A stretch of DNA of 64,000 nt. Origin: Theocolax elegans (lineage: Eukaryota > Arthropoda > Insecta > Hymenoptera > Cerocephalidae). The first letter of the stretch is position 1, and every line of letters begins with the position of its first letter. Location: NCBI GenBank assembly GCA_026168455.1, contig CM047427.1:62438162-62502161 (forward strand). Reading direction: 5' to 3'. The notes beneath the pieces were generated by a model. That model ran no database searches. It was not told the origin of the DNA and was given only the letters and a program-made list of their open reading frames with translations. The translations under genes and the position numbers were made by a program. Shown piece after piece: positions 37,872 to 47,263 of the stretch.

Positions 37872-37877
37872 ATAAAG
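37872..37877 (+). terminator. Polyadenylation signal of lin-52
   Basis: AATAAA lies 19 bases after the lin-52 stop and is followed by T-rich sequence. It is a short but plausible 3'-UTR end. Confidence 0.55.
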
Positions 37878-37879
37878 TC

Positions 37880-39356
37880 ATTTTTTTTATACACAAATGT
37901 GATAATGAGAGATGTAATAGTTTTCAGTAAAAGTTATTAAATAATGTAATAATTTTTACTATTTTTAAAAATTAATACTTAATTATAATACAGTTAAACA
38001 AAGCATAAAAGACTATCATTTATTTATATTTTATTCATCAAATATTTTACTCACTATGGCAGTAGCGCATCTTAAAAGAAAGAGAGAGTTATATGCAATA
38101 GCATAATGCAATACTTAATAATTATAGAATTGTTGATTTTTAGGAAAGTAGAATGAACATTTATAAGTCTATATTTGTATACATAACAAAAATTATTTTC
38201 TTATGTGCATTTATTAACATTTTTAATAATTCTTTTTAGTATACAGTCATTCATATTTTTCGTGGTACCTCTTACAATCCCTAACATCACGGAAGGTTTA
38301 AAAAATGTTGAAAATACATTGGTGACCAAACCTTTGAACGTTGGAAAAAATGTATTTTTAACTGTTTTATTTACGTTAAAAGTATCTTGAAATGTCCACT
38401 TTGGTTTTGGAAAAATATAAATTTTTATTGATTGTAAAAATGTTTTGTAAATGTTTATTTTCCAACCTCTACAGAACGTTAGTAACACGTACTTCAAACG
38501 CTTTTAATAGGTACTATTTTATGCACGTTACTTCTATTAGCCTTTTTAAAACGTTTTAAAAAAATTTTTTATAAAAGTTTTATGGAAAATTTTATGACAA
38601 AATATTTTTTACTCCAACTTTCAATCTACATTTTTTACACGCCGTTTCTTAACCATAATTACGTTTTGTAAACGCTTTAATATTTTTTACCGAAAATTAA
38701 AATAGCAGGATGAAATGAAATACGTATGACATACGTATTTTTAATGTTACAAATCAAAAGTAGCTAATTCAATATATTCAATATATATATATGAGTGGTT
38801 CTTCGTGACATCGAAGTTGAAAAAAATGAATATTGCTATAATTGTGGGAATATGTTTTAGAGGTGTCCAGTAGTTCTCCTGATTTTTTTCAGATTTTTTC
38901 GGGACCATTATTTTAAGTTACAAAGAGTCAAAGTTGACATTTTAGCACTTTTTTGCATTATATGCCCATTTTTATGAATTTGTAGCTCCCAGGGGATGCA
39001 TTTTTTACTAAAAACATAAATATGACTTTTTTTTGTAAAAATTTCTGAACTTTTAATTAAAAATACTTTTAAAGATATAAATGTATGCTGTGACACTCTT
39101 GTAAGCCATTTAAACCTTAAATAGTGAAAATCAGCAATTCTGCTCCGGACTCTGGTAACCTAATACTGTCTAAAAGATGTCTTTTTATAGTCAGAAACTG
39201 CCTATAAATTACCAGAGTGGATCTAAAACATTAAGATCACCTACGGTCAAAATATCTGGGAAAAATGTCCGAGAAATATAAATAGAAATGTATATTTGTT
39301 GCCTTATAACGATGAATCTATTAGCATGATCATTGCAAAAAAATTCATGCACTTAC
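37880..39356. other. AT-rich intergenic DNA
   Basis: Overlapping open frames on both strands at 38200-38500 are composition effects. No gene or clear repeat was found apart from short TA runs near 38780. Confidence 0.45.
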
Positions 39357-39751
39357 CTTGGAGTGGTAGAAAAGTATCTCCACTTGTTTCAGTATCTAAT
39401 CCCCTGTAATCTGCTAAAAATACAAATATTATACAATTATAAAAAATTAATTAATTATAAAAGTCTCCGGTGCATCTAAAATATCGCGTGCATAATAATG
39501 AAATTTGTTTATTTGTTCCGCAAAAAAGGTTAATAATAAATTGTTTATGTGCTTCATCAGTATTTGGAATACTAATTGTTTCTGATTTTAACATCTTATT
39601 TACAATTGTAGAGACTTCTTCCAATGGTACATCATACAACTTAATAAGAATAATGCTACTTTTAAGATTCACCAGTTTTTCTTCATAAATAGCTTTAGAA
39701 GCTAAATAAGTGGAAAAGTCCACTTCTTGCTCTTCAATGACTTTCTTAAAC
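39357..39751 (-). pseudogene. Two exons of an unknown gene, minus strand (frameshifted copy)
   Basis: The exon at 39751-39465 encodes VDFSTYLASKAIYEEKL and continues through LKLYDVPLEEV-like text to HKQFIINLFC. An extra base near 39530 shifts the frame relative to the plus-strand copy at 41820. A second minus-strand exon (39412-39357) has clean borders (TTTTTAG| and AAG|GTAAGT) and an open frame DYRGLDTETSGDTFLPLQ. The protein is not recognised. Its other exons are not visible, since 5' of it lies the inserted element at 39785. Confidence 0.5.
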
Positions 39752-39784
39752 TCAAAAGTAATAATTACTATTATATATAAATTT

Positions 39785-40379
39785 GGATCTTTTTCGTTTT
39801 ATCCCACCCAAAAAAATCATGTTTTTTTTAACCCAATCGTTTATAAAATGCATAAAATAAGTTTCTAATTACTTTTTTTAGTGGAGAAATGTGTTTCCGA
39901 TCAATTTTTAATAAAAAATAATTTTTATTCCACGATTTATTTCACGATTTCTATTACGCTATTTCTATTCTATTCTCGCTTCTATTTCTATTATACACAA
40001 AAATCCAATAACCCAAATATCCAATAACCCAAATACCCATATACCCCTCATAGGTTACAAACACACTTTGACCTTGTAATATTAATGAAGGGTTAATATT
40101 ATAATCTCATTCAAGGTGCAGGAGGCCTCCGACCTCCGACTTCGAAATACGTTATAACATTAACCCTTCGTTAATATTAAAACGTCGATTAAATTTTCTA
40201 TTGAGTTATTGGGTTATTACTTTAGTTACAACTATAATACTATTATAGGGTTATTGGTTAAATGTCGGAAACACATTTCTCCATCAAAATTTGTATTTTT
40301 ATTTATATATTTGGTCATTTTTTCCGGATTTATCAAAGAAACCCCAATATTTTTGGGTGGGATAAAACGAAAAAGATCC
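39785..40379. mobile_element. 595-bp inverted-repeat element with 8-bp target duplication
   Basis: The element starts GGATCTTTTTCGTTTTATCC and ends with its reverse complement; the terminal match extends to about 30 bases. ATAAATTT flanks it on both sides (39777-39784, 40380-40387). The inverted exon copy at 41790-41800 has a single ATAAATTT-equivalent and no insert, a natural empty site. Internal inverted segments (about 39893-39912 with 40264-40284, and 40080-40100 with 40155-40180) make it strongly foldable. An 8-base duplication suggests a hAT or P-type transposase acting in trans. It encodes nothing. Confidence 0.88.
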
Positions 40380-40427
40380 ATAAATTTTATTAAAAAAACA
40401 TCTCCTATAATATAATGTTCAATACAT

Positions 40428-41027
40428 TTAACCTTTAGAGCACCGGGGTTTTGAAAAATTTGAAAATCGCATTTTTCTATAGGAATGTGGTCTAAGGTCC
40501 CTGAGTTAGAGCCAAACTAAGTTGCGATGTTGGCGAGTTAGACCCCTTACGCCTAGAGGCGTATTCCGGTCCGGTACGGTAAGCCAAATGTTGAAATTTT
40601 CAAAATTTCAAAAAAACGTTAAAATGCACAATTTATTTAATTTTCAGCTGTATTTAGGTTTTATCTGGTCATTCTATATCAATATTACTTGAAAAATATT
40701 ACAAAGGGCGTATCAACCGGCGATATCTTAGGTTCTTTATTCTTTACATTTGAAAACTGCACAACACAGACACACACATACACACACACATGGAATCAGG
40801 AGTTCGCCACGTCCACGTTGTTGATTCTGGGTAAAGCCAAGAGCGAGCATGTTTACTAATTTTTTCCCTCAAACATTCTTTCGGGTTATTCCTAAACATA
40901 TTTTTCAAACGAAATGGACATTTTGCAAATTTGACCTAATTGTAACTAGTGACTTCTGAAACTCCTACACAAAATTTTCAAGTAAATGTTTACGCCTCTA
41001 GGCGTTTTCCGGCCCTCTAAAGGTTAA
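40428..41027. mobile_element. 600-bp TTAA-flanked MITE
   Basis: It starts TTAACCTTTAGAGCACCGG and ends CCGGCCCTCTAAAGGTTAA. It shares the terminus TTAACCTTTAGAG with the 198-base element at 26661-26858, so both belong to one piggyBac-like MITE family. Internally it has CGCCTCTAGGCG-type inverted motifs near each end (about 40550 and 40995) and a CA run near 40770. No transposase is present. Confidence 0.75.
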
Positions 41028-41819
41028 AGAGGTATGTACATGTACTGTAGATGAATATGGCTTAACTTTTACATATTTTTTCATAATTGACAGAAGTCAT
41101 CACTATTTAAAATACATCTTTATTTATCATTTATATTTTTCACAACTTAATATAATATATAATTAGATTAATAAACAATTTAAGAAATAAACAAATAATA
41201 TTGGCAGAGGAAGGACTGCGTTTGTAACAATACTATAGTCATGTAGAATATATATATATGTTATTAAATTTTCAGTATATGGGCAATTTCGCGTCAAGTG
41301 GTATGATGAAAATTTTAAATCGCACCAAATTTTGAGAACAGACTGCAAATATCTTCCAGAAAATAGAAAAAAAATTTTAGGTGTTAAAAATAATTTCATT
41401 GAGAGTTATTCCACTATGAAAAATGGAAATTTTTCAATTATTAAAAAAAATTGCTATTTTCAAATCCATTTATCTCAAAATCTATTGATTTTTTTTAAAA
41501 ACATTAGATACAACTTTTGTTTAAAATAATATTTAGAGCTTATCCACCCAGGCTACAATTCTTAATTTTAAAATATCTAAGAGATATGACACCCGGAAAT
41601 ATTAATTATCAAAAAAAGGCCACCACGCCACAATTGATTTTGATCTAACACTGCTCAAAAGATCACATTTTTCGAGAGCTTTCGAATGGCGGTGGTTAGA
41701 TTATTGTCCAAGACCACTGGTAAAAGTTATGCCCTAAAATACATGAAAATTAGTGATTTTATGAGGTTTATGAGGTTTCTTTAATAAAATTTATATATAA
41801 TAGTAATTATTACTTTTCA

Positions 41820-42174
41820 GTTTAAGAAAGTCATTGAAGAGCAAGAAGTGGACTTTTCCACTTATTTAGCTTCTAAAGCTATTTATGAAGAAAAACTTGT
41901 GAATCTTAAAAGTAACAGTATTCTTATTAAGTTGTATGGTGTACCATTGGAAGATGTCTCTACAATTGTAAATAAGATGTTAAAATCAGAAACAATTAGT
42001 ATTCCAAATACTGATGAAGTACATAAACAATTTATTATGAACTTTTTTGCGGAACAAATAAAAAAATTTCATTATTGTGCACGCGATATTTTAGATGCAC
42101 CGGAGACACATTCTTCTTATATCAAAGATATATTTTCGATAATATCATCATTACAAAATGAAATGCCGGGATAA
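41820..42174 (+). pseudogene. Terminal exon of an unknown gene, plus-strand copy
   Basis: A clean acceptor (TTACTTTTCAG|) precedes an open frame that starts FKKVIEEQEVDFSTYL, runs to the stop at 42172-42174 and ends SIISSLQNEMPG. It is the inverted partner of 39465-39751 and lacks the frameshift, so it may be the working copy. No upstream exon can be found between 41028 and 41819. The protein is unfamiliar, mostly helical by composition, with no cysteine or metal motif. It may be part of a retrogene, a transposon protein or a split gene. Confidence 0.45.
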
Positions 42175-43412
42175 ATACTTCGATGTTTTACGTAGGATGT
42201 ATGTGTAGTAATACGACACTGTATGATGAGGATAGTAACTTAGAAAGCAGTAATTTATTAATTACTGGTAAAGCAAAACTGTGGTTAATTGTTGACCATA
42301 CCCATAGGCAAACATTAAATGACTGTTTTTCGCATTATTTATAAAAGGAATTAAGGGAATGTTGGACTCAGAAAATGGTCATTTTTAATATTTCTTTATA
42401 AACAAGAGAATAAACTTTTTAAGAAATCCTGAACGCCATCCCTTTAGGCATCTTTTAAACACTATACTCAAATTTTTTCAGATTTTTAAATCTGTAATTT
42501 AATTCTGATTTTTGCGTTGAAAATTCAACCAATAATTATCGACCAAAAATTGTTTATGCAATTATTATTAACAAATTTAATTTAAAAAATCAAATATGTT
42601 GGTAATACGGCATCCCCTTAAGAAATATTGTGTGAAAATTTGAGAACGATCCAAGAACTCTAACATTATTTTTGAACGCTTCAAAGGTAGGTACCTCTAG
42701 CGCGCCGTCCCAGCCGCTTACCTGCTATTGTATCGCGTTTTTTTCGGCGCGAGCTACTAGACAGACCCCTTAAAGTTAGGCCAAAAACATGCTCTTAGAT
42801 TACATGTGGGGTGAGAGATCTCATTAGCCTACGTAACATAACTTGAAGAACTTACAAACGATTTAGGCGCTAAGTCGATCAAAATAAATATAAAGTCCTA
42901 TCTAAATTTTGAATAAAGTAATTTCTAAATTTTATCTTTAACATTTTTAAAACAATTATAAAACTATTATTCACACCTGTTAAAGTTTTACCAAGTTAAA
43001 ATATATATACGTACATATTATCTCAAATTTGTACCAACAAGAACTTTCATTCTCATGTATAATACGACATATCCACCTTCCCGCCATCTTTCTGCCCCAA
43101 TGTCTGTAGAACAAATAATCCCTAAGAAATAATAACCATAAAATAATTACACACTTATTAATTTGCTCAATATTGTCATATAATTTTAAGAATGAACAAA
43201 AATGTTCTTTTACGAACGTAAATTCGTATAATTTTTGGAATAGAGAAAAATTTACTTTCTCCATATAGACAAAAATCATTTTCCTAAATTAATTTGTTAT
43301 TGGTGAAGTTGGTATACTTAATTGTTAGTAATATAGATACGCCATTGTTATGATTGAAGAAAGATATTGTATCATCACTTGCAATATATGTAAACTGTAA
43401 TTAAGTGAGTGA
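42175..43412. other. AT-rich intergenic DNA
   Basis: No supported gene. A small GC-rich patch lies at about 42700-42780. The DNA to the right is the insertion site of the LTR retrotransposon. Confidence 0.45.
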
Positions 43413-43416
43413 TGTT

Positions 43417-44373
43417 TGCGACGGTGGGTCGCAAGAATTCGTGAAGCCAGAGAATATTAATTGTTATTTATTTTATTTTATTTTATTTATTACACGCGTT
43501 CCGAGAAAAAGAGTATAACGGTCGACGTCGAAGAATTTTGAGAGCCGTAGTAGGATTTTTTCCGGGTAAGAAGTAAGGAAGGGTTGCGCGAGAGCCAATG
43601 AGCAACGCGTACGGGGTAAAGTCGCGAGAGAAGGAGAAGGCCCACCGCTCAAGCGGCGGGCAGTTCCGACCGATCTCCCGAACGAGCGAGAGCGTGCCGA
43701 GCCGAGCGAGAGTCAGAGTGTGAGAGGAAGCAGCGGCGTGATCGAGAGGAAGTGAGAGAGGACGAGAGAGAGCACGAGGATTCGAGAGTGAGGAGAAGAG
43801 AAAGAGAGACCAAGGAGAGCCATGACGAGCATCCCACCGACGTTAAGGACGAGGAAACTCAAGGCCAGGGCAGCACCCCAAAGAGTAAGATATTTGTTTT
43901 TACCGATAAAGTGCTCGACTTCTCGCGCGCGTGATCATTTCCCCGGGCGTATCAGACTGGCTGTGCGTAGTTCCGAGAGAGAGAGAGAGAGAGAGAGAGA
44001 AAAGAACGAATAAGTGTGAGTAAGAGCCAAGAGAGTGAGAGAGAGAGAGAGAAAAGTAACGAATAAGAGGGAGTAAGAGCCAAGAGAGAGAGAGAGAGAG
44101 AGAGAAAAGAGAGACGCGGGAATAAAAGTCGGGAGAGGTAGAAGGAGAGAGAGCGAGATCGACTATTAATTAAAGTTATGTAAATAGTATAAGACGAAAA
44201 ATAAATACATTATTATTTATATATATTATCTTTGTGATCATTTGTTGAACCACCACCTATCTTCCCGGATTCGTGGCCGATCCACGGAACTTCCTCCGAG
44301 ATTCCCCTTTTTCGTTAGATAAATTAGCTTGTTCGCGGCTTCGGGAAATTCGAATAAGAATTACCGCGTTACA
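43417..44373 (+). repeat. 5' LTR (957 bp)
   Basis: It begins TGCGACGG and ends GTTACA, the standard TG...CA form. It contains GA microsatellites (about 43977-44000 and 44085-44105) and an AATAAA at about 44201, likely the poly(A) signal. The inverted motif TTGCGACGGTGGGTCGCAA forms a small hairpin across its first bases. Confidence 0.93.
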
Positions 44374-44376
44374 AGA

Positions 44377-44391
44377 TGGCGCCCAACGTGG
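44377..44391 (+). other. Primer-binding site
   Basis: TGGCGCCCAACGTGG lies three bases after the LTR. It begins with TGG, complementary to the CCA end of a tRNA, in the position expected for minus-strand priming. I do not assign the tRNA. Confidence 0.75.
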
Positions 44392-44673
44392 AACTCGGTG
44401 GTTCGGTCGGTTCAATAAATTAAAGCGATCACGAATATTTAGTGGTGTGAGTGAGCGGGAGACAAGAAAAATACTTTACCTTTTCGTCCGATTGTAAATA
44501 CGTAGAAGGTCGAGCACACGCGTTAATATATACAAATATAAACATATATCTATATATACATAAAGTGTTGTGAACGGTGCGAGTTATTAGTGCGAGAGAG
44601 GTTTGTTATTGTTATTGGAGAGCGGTGAGAGTAGTCAGCGCGGGTCACGATCCAAAGTCAAAGCGTAGATACA

Positions 44674-45810
44674 ATGGGCGATCACGCGCGTATTTTAGAT
44701 GTGTTGATGGAGGTGCGAGAGAGGCGTGCGATCAAACGATCAATTTTGAAACTAAATGTCGCGGAGTTATATAATGAATTAGAGAGAAGAAGTTGTAGTA
44801 CGGAAGGAGGTAGTGAGGTTTTACGCAATCGCTTATTACGGGTATTATTGCGCGAAAATGAACCCGAAAATACATTAATTCCCTGGTATCCGACGGACGA
44901 ACAAGGCGCGTGCGGGCCAGTTGTGGAGACAGAGAGAGGGGAGAGTGTGATGGAGCGGAGAGAGACCACGCGGACGAGTGGAGAGGGGAGACCGGAGAAT
45001 CCTCGATCGGGCAAACGCGGTCGGCCGTCTAAAGCAGCAACGGTTCGCTTTGTACGTGAATCTACCGATACCGATTTAGAGGGAGAAGCGCGGCGGTTTG
45101 AGACAGCGGTTGAGGTTCACGAGTCGCGTGATATAGTAACTACGGTCAATGTAGTAACTACTACAACAACGACAATTACTAGGGCGGGAAGCGAAACTCC
45201 GCCACCGGGTTTGTTCGGTTTCGGTCGCCGAGTGGAGAACACGGGTGTGAGTGTCGTTAATTCGACGATGTCAGCTCCGAGACTCTCTGTGCGCGGGGAA
45301 GTACTCCAGTTCATGCGACAAAATCCGTCTGAATTCGAGTACTATTCCCATCGATTGATGCGTGGAGTGGATATACCTCGGGAAATCGCGAACAGTGAGC
45401 CATGTGAAGTGCGTGAGGAGACAGTAGTCCGACCGGAGATAACCGACGCGCGACCGACACGTAAACGGGATTTTCGCGAACACGAGGTGGAAACACCCGC
45501 ATCGGTTACGGGTCATACTCCGCGAGAGCAATATTATACGCCGCGTGAGGAGTGGAGTGAGAATGTAGTAAAGCGTACGAGTGAGTCGAGTAGTCGGTCG
45601 AATCATAGCGCGGGGAGTGATCGGGAAGAGTACCGTCGTCAGTTGAAACAGGCGAACGAACTTATTTGTCAGTTGCAAAGCGAGTACGATCGACTAAGGG
45701 AAATTTCGCAGAGATCAGATGCGCGGCGTGACTTAGTGAGTGAAATGGAGGAGGATGGTGAACTTAATCCTGTTCCATTGCGAAAACGCGTGAAGTTCAG
45801 CAACGGCTAG
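44674..45810 (+). CDS. Gypsy element gag ORF 1 (378 codons)
   Basis: The N-terminal segment (residues ~28-58, KLNVAELYNELERRSCSTEG and onward to LRNRLLRVLL) resembles a SAP-type helix-extended-loop-helix, a nucleic-acid-binding module. Next comes a disordered, arginine- and threonine-rich middle with a basic patch (RSGKRGRPSKAA). Near the end is a coiled coil, YRRQLKQANELICQLQSEYD. The frame ends at TAG 45808-45810, and the next frame (+1) is open from 45794. The start at 44674 is the first ATG of the frame with a plausible protein. It is likely the N-terminal part of Gag. Confidence 0.75.
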   Translation: MGDHARILDVLMEVRERRAIKRSILKLNVAELYNELERRSCSTEGGSEVLRNRLLRVLLRENEPENTLIPWYPTDEQGACGPVVETERGESVMERRETTRTSGEGRPENPRSGKRGRPSKAATVRFVRESTDTDLEGEARRFETAVEVHESRDIVTTVNVVTTTTTTITRAGSETPPPGLFGFGRRVENTGVSVVNSTMSAPRLSVRGEVLQFMRQNPSEFEYYSHRLMRGVDIPREIANSEPCEVREETVVRPEITDARPTRKRDFREHEVETPASVTGHTPREQYYTPREEWSENVVKRTSESSSRSNHSAGSDREEYRRQLKQANELICQLQSEYDRLREISQRSDARRDLVSEMEEDGELNPVPLRKRVKFSNG

Positions 45811-47263
45811 TGGTGACTCGAGAGAGCAGTGGAGAGAGGTTAGAGGTCGGAGAGCGCGAAAACAATATAGAAGAGCGGTTAATGAAATATTGAGTAGTGA
45901 TAGTGAGAGTGAGATCGAGCGACCGGGAAACAATAATTCGCGAATCGGAAGTGTATCGACGGTAGGACGGCGATCGGATTCTCGTAATACTCGTGTAGAA
46001 GATCGGAAAATCGAGCTCGTAAAAATACTGCGATCATGGGGTATGAAATTTAGTGGAGAGACGAGAGGCGAGGACCCGGAGGATTTCCTAGAACAATTAG
46101 AAGATTGTCGGGACGGAAGTACCGCGTCGGACTCCGAGTGGTCAAGTGCATTGCCATGTGTGTTTTCGAAGGGAGCCGCGCGGTGGTTTAGGACAAGTAA
46201 AGTTAGTTTTAGTACCTGGGGATCGTTTTGTCGTGCGTTTCGACATCAATTTGTAAATATCTATGATCGCGCGGATTTAATGGATGATTTACGACGTCGG
46301 ACACAAGGAAAAGGAGAGAAGATAGCCGAGTTTTTGACGAGTTTTCGATATATTTTATTGCGTTTTAAACGTCCTCCGAGTGAATTAGAAAGCCTTGAGA
46401 TCGCGTATAGGAATTTACATCCGGAATATCGTAGTGCCATGAGAGATCGGGGCGTGGAGAACTTGAGCGATATTGAACATTACGGCCAACGCTTCGAACG
46501 TCAGAAACAACTCGATGGTCGGTATATTCCCCCTCCTCCCGCGGAGAAGTTTCATTTACCGGGTGCTGCATGCCTTTCACACTCGGGGAGGTCAAAACTC
46601 GCGTCCGTATCGGATGAGCAAATCGCATCGATGGGGGAGAAGAAAAGTAAGAAACAGGTAAAAGAGGGGAAGGGCGAGAAGGTACGCGATCATGCGACCG
46701 TTGAAGCCGCAGTGGTGACGGAGAGGAACAAAGCGGTCGGTTTTTCGGGAAATAATAGCGGACTGCGAGTGAGAGAGCTGAGAGAGGAGGTAGGACCGAG
46801 AGAAGTTCGGGAAAGTCGAGAGTCTAAGTTACCGGATAACAGAAATCCGTCTTATGCGGAAGCGGTGAGAGGTTGGGATCGATCGCCGACCGGGAAGCCG
46901 ACGGGTAGTGCACGGCGCTTTGTAGGACCGTCGGGACAGGGTTCGGGAATGCAAAATAGACGCGTTAATTGGAACGGGACGTCGTCTGCACAATCGAGAG
47001 TACCGTTGAGTTCAGGTGTGTTTGTGGGGGCTTGCTATACATGCCAGGCGGTTGGACATCGCGCCTCGGAATGTCCTGAGGTGGTTTGTTTTGCTTGCCG
47101 AGGAAAAGGGCATATAAGTCGCGAATGCCCTCGTGTGAAAGGCGCGCAGAGTGTATCGTGTCAGCTGTGCGACGCGCCTAATGTAACCGCGAGAACGTGC
47201 GTAAGCCCGAATTGTATCGCGCTTCGTTCGGGAAACGCGAGGGGAGGGGAGCAGAGGAAGTGA
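45794..47263 (+). CDS. Gypsy element gag ORF 2 (capsid and nucleocapsid)
   Basis: The frame is open from 45794 and its first ATG is only at 46043, so it is probably reached by a +1 shift from ORF 1 or by reinitiation. It contains the retrotransposon gag domain (KGAARWFRTSKVSFSTWGSF, then FRHQFVNIYD and EFLTSFRYILLRF) at about residues 80-180 of the frame. Nucleocapsid zinc knuckles follow: CYTCQAVGHRASEC and CFACRGKGHISREC, both CX2CX4HX4C. It ends at TGA 47261-47263, just past the -1 slippery site. Confidence 0.88.
   Translation, partial: SSATASGDSREQWREVRGRRARKQYRRAVNEILSSDSESEIERPGNNNSRIGSVSTVGRRSDSRNTRVEDRKIELVKILRSWGMKFSGETRGEDPEDFLEQLEDCRDGSTASDSEWSSALPCVFSKGAARWFRTSKVSFSTWGSFCRAFRHQFVNIYDRADLMDDLRRRTQGKGEKIAEFLTSFRYILLRFKRPPSELESLEIAYRNLHPEYRSAMRDRGVENLSDIEHYGQRFERQKQLDGRYIPPPPAEKFHLPGAACLSHSGRSKLASVSDEQIASMGEKKSKKQVKEGKGEKVRDHATVEAAVVTERNKAVGFSGNNSGLRVRELREEVGPREVRESRESKLPDNRNPSYAEAVRGWDRSPTGKPTGSARRFVGPSGQGSGMQNRRVNWNGTSSAQSRVPLSSGVFVGACYTCQAVGHRASECPEVVCFACRGKGHISRECPRVKGAQSVSCQLCDAPNVTARTCVSPNCIALRSGNARGGEQRK
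47230..47236 (+). promoter_or_regulatory. -1 ribosomal frameshift heptamer
   Basis: GGGAAAC, read G GGA AAC in the gag frame, matches the X XXY YYZ rule exactly. The pol frame is -1 relative to gag ORF 2 and open across this point; gag stops 25 bases later. GC-rich purine sequence follows. This is the expected gag-pol switch. Confidence 0.85.

Noticed and set aside
38201..38497. Open frames on both strands, 61 and 98 codons
   Set aside because: AT-rich text with many F/K/N residues, no domain, and mutual overlap.
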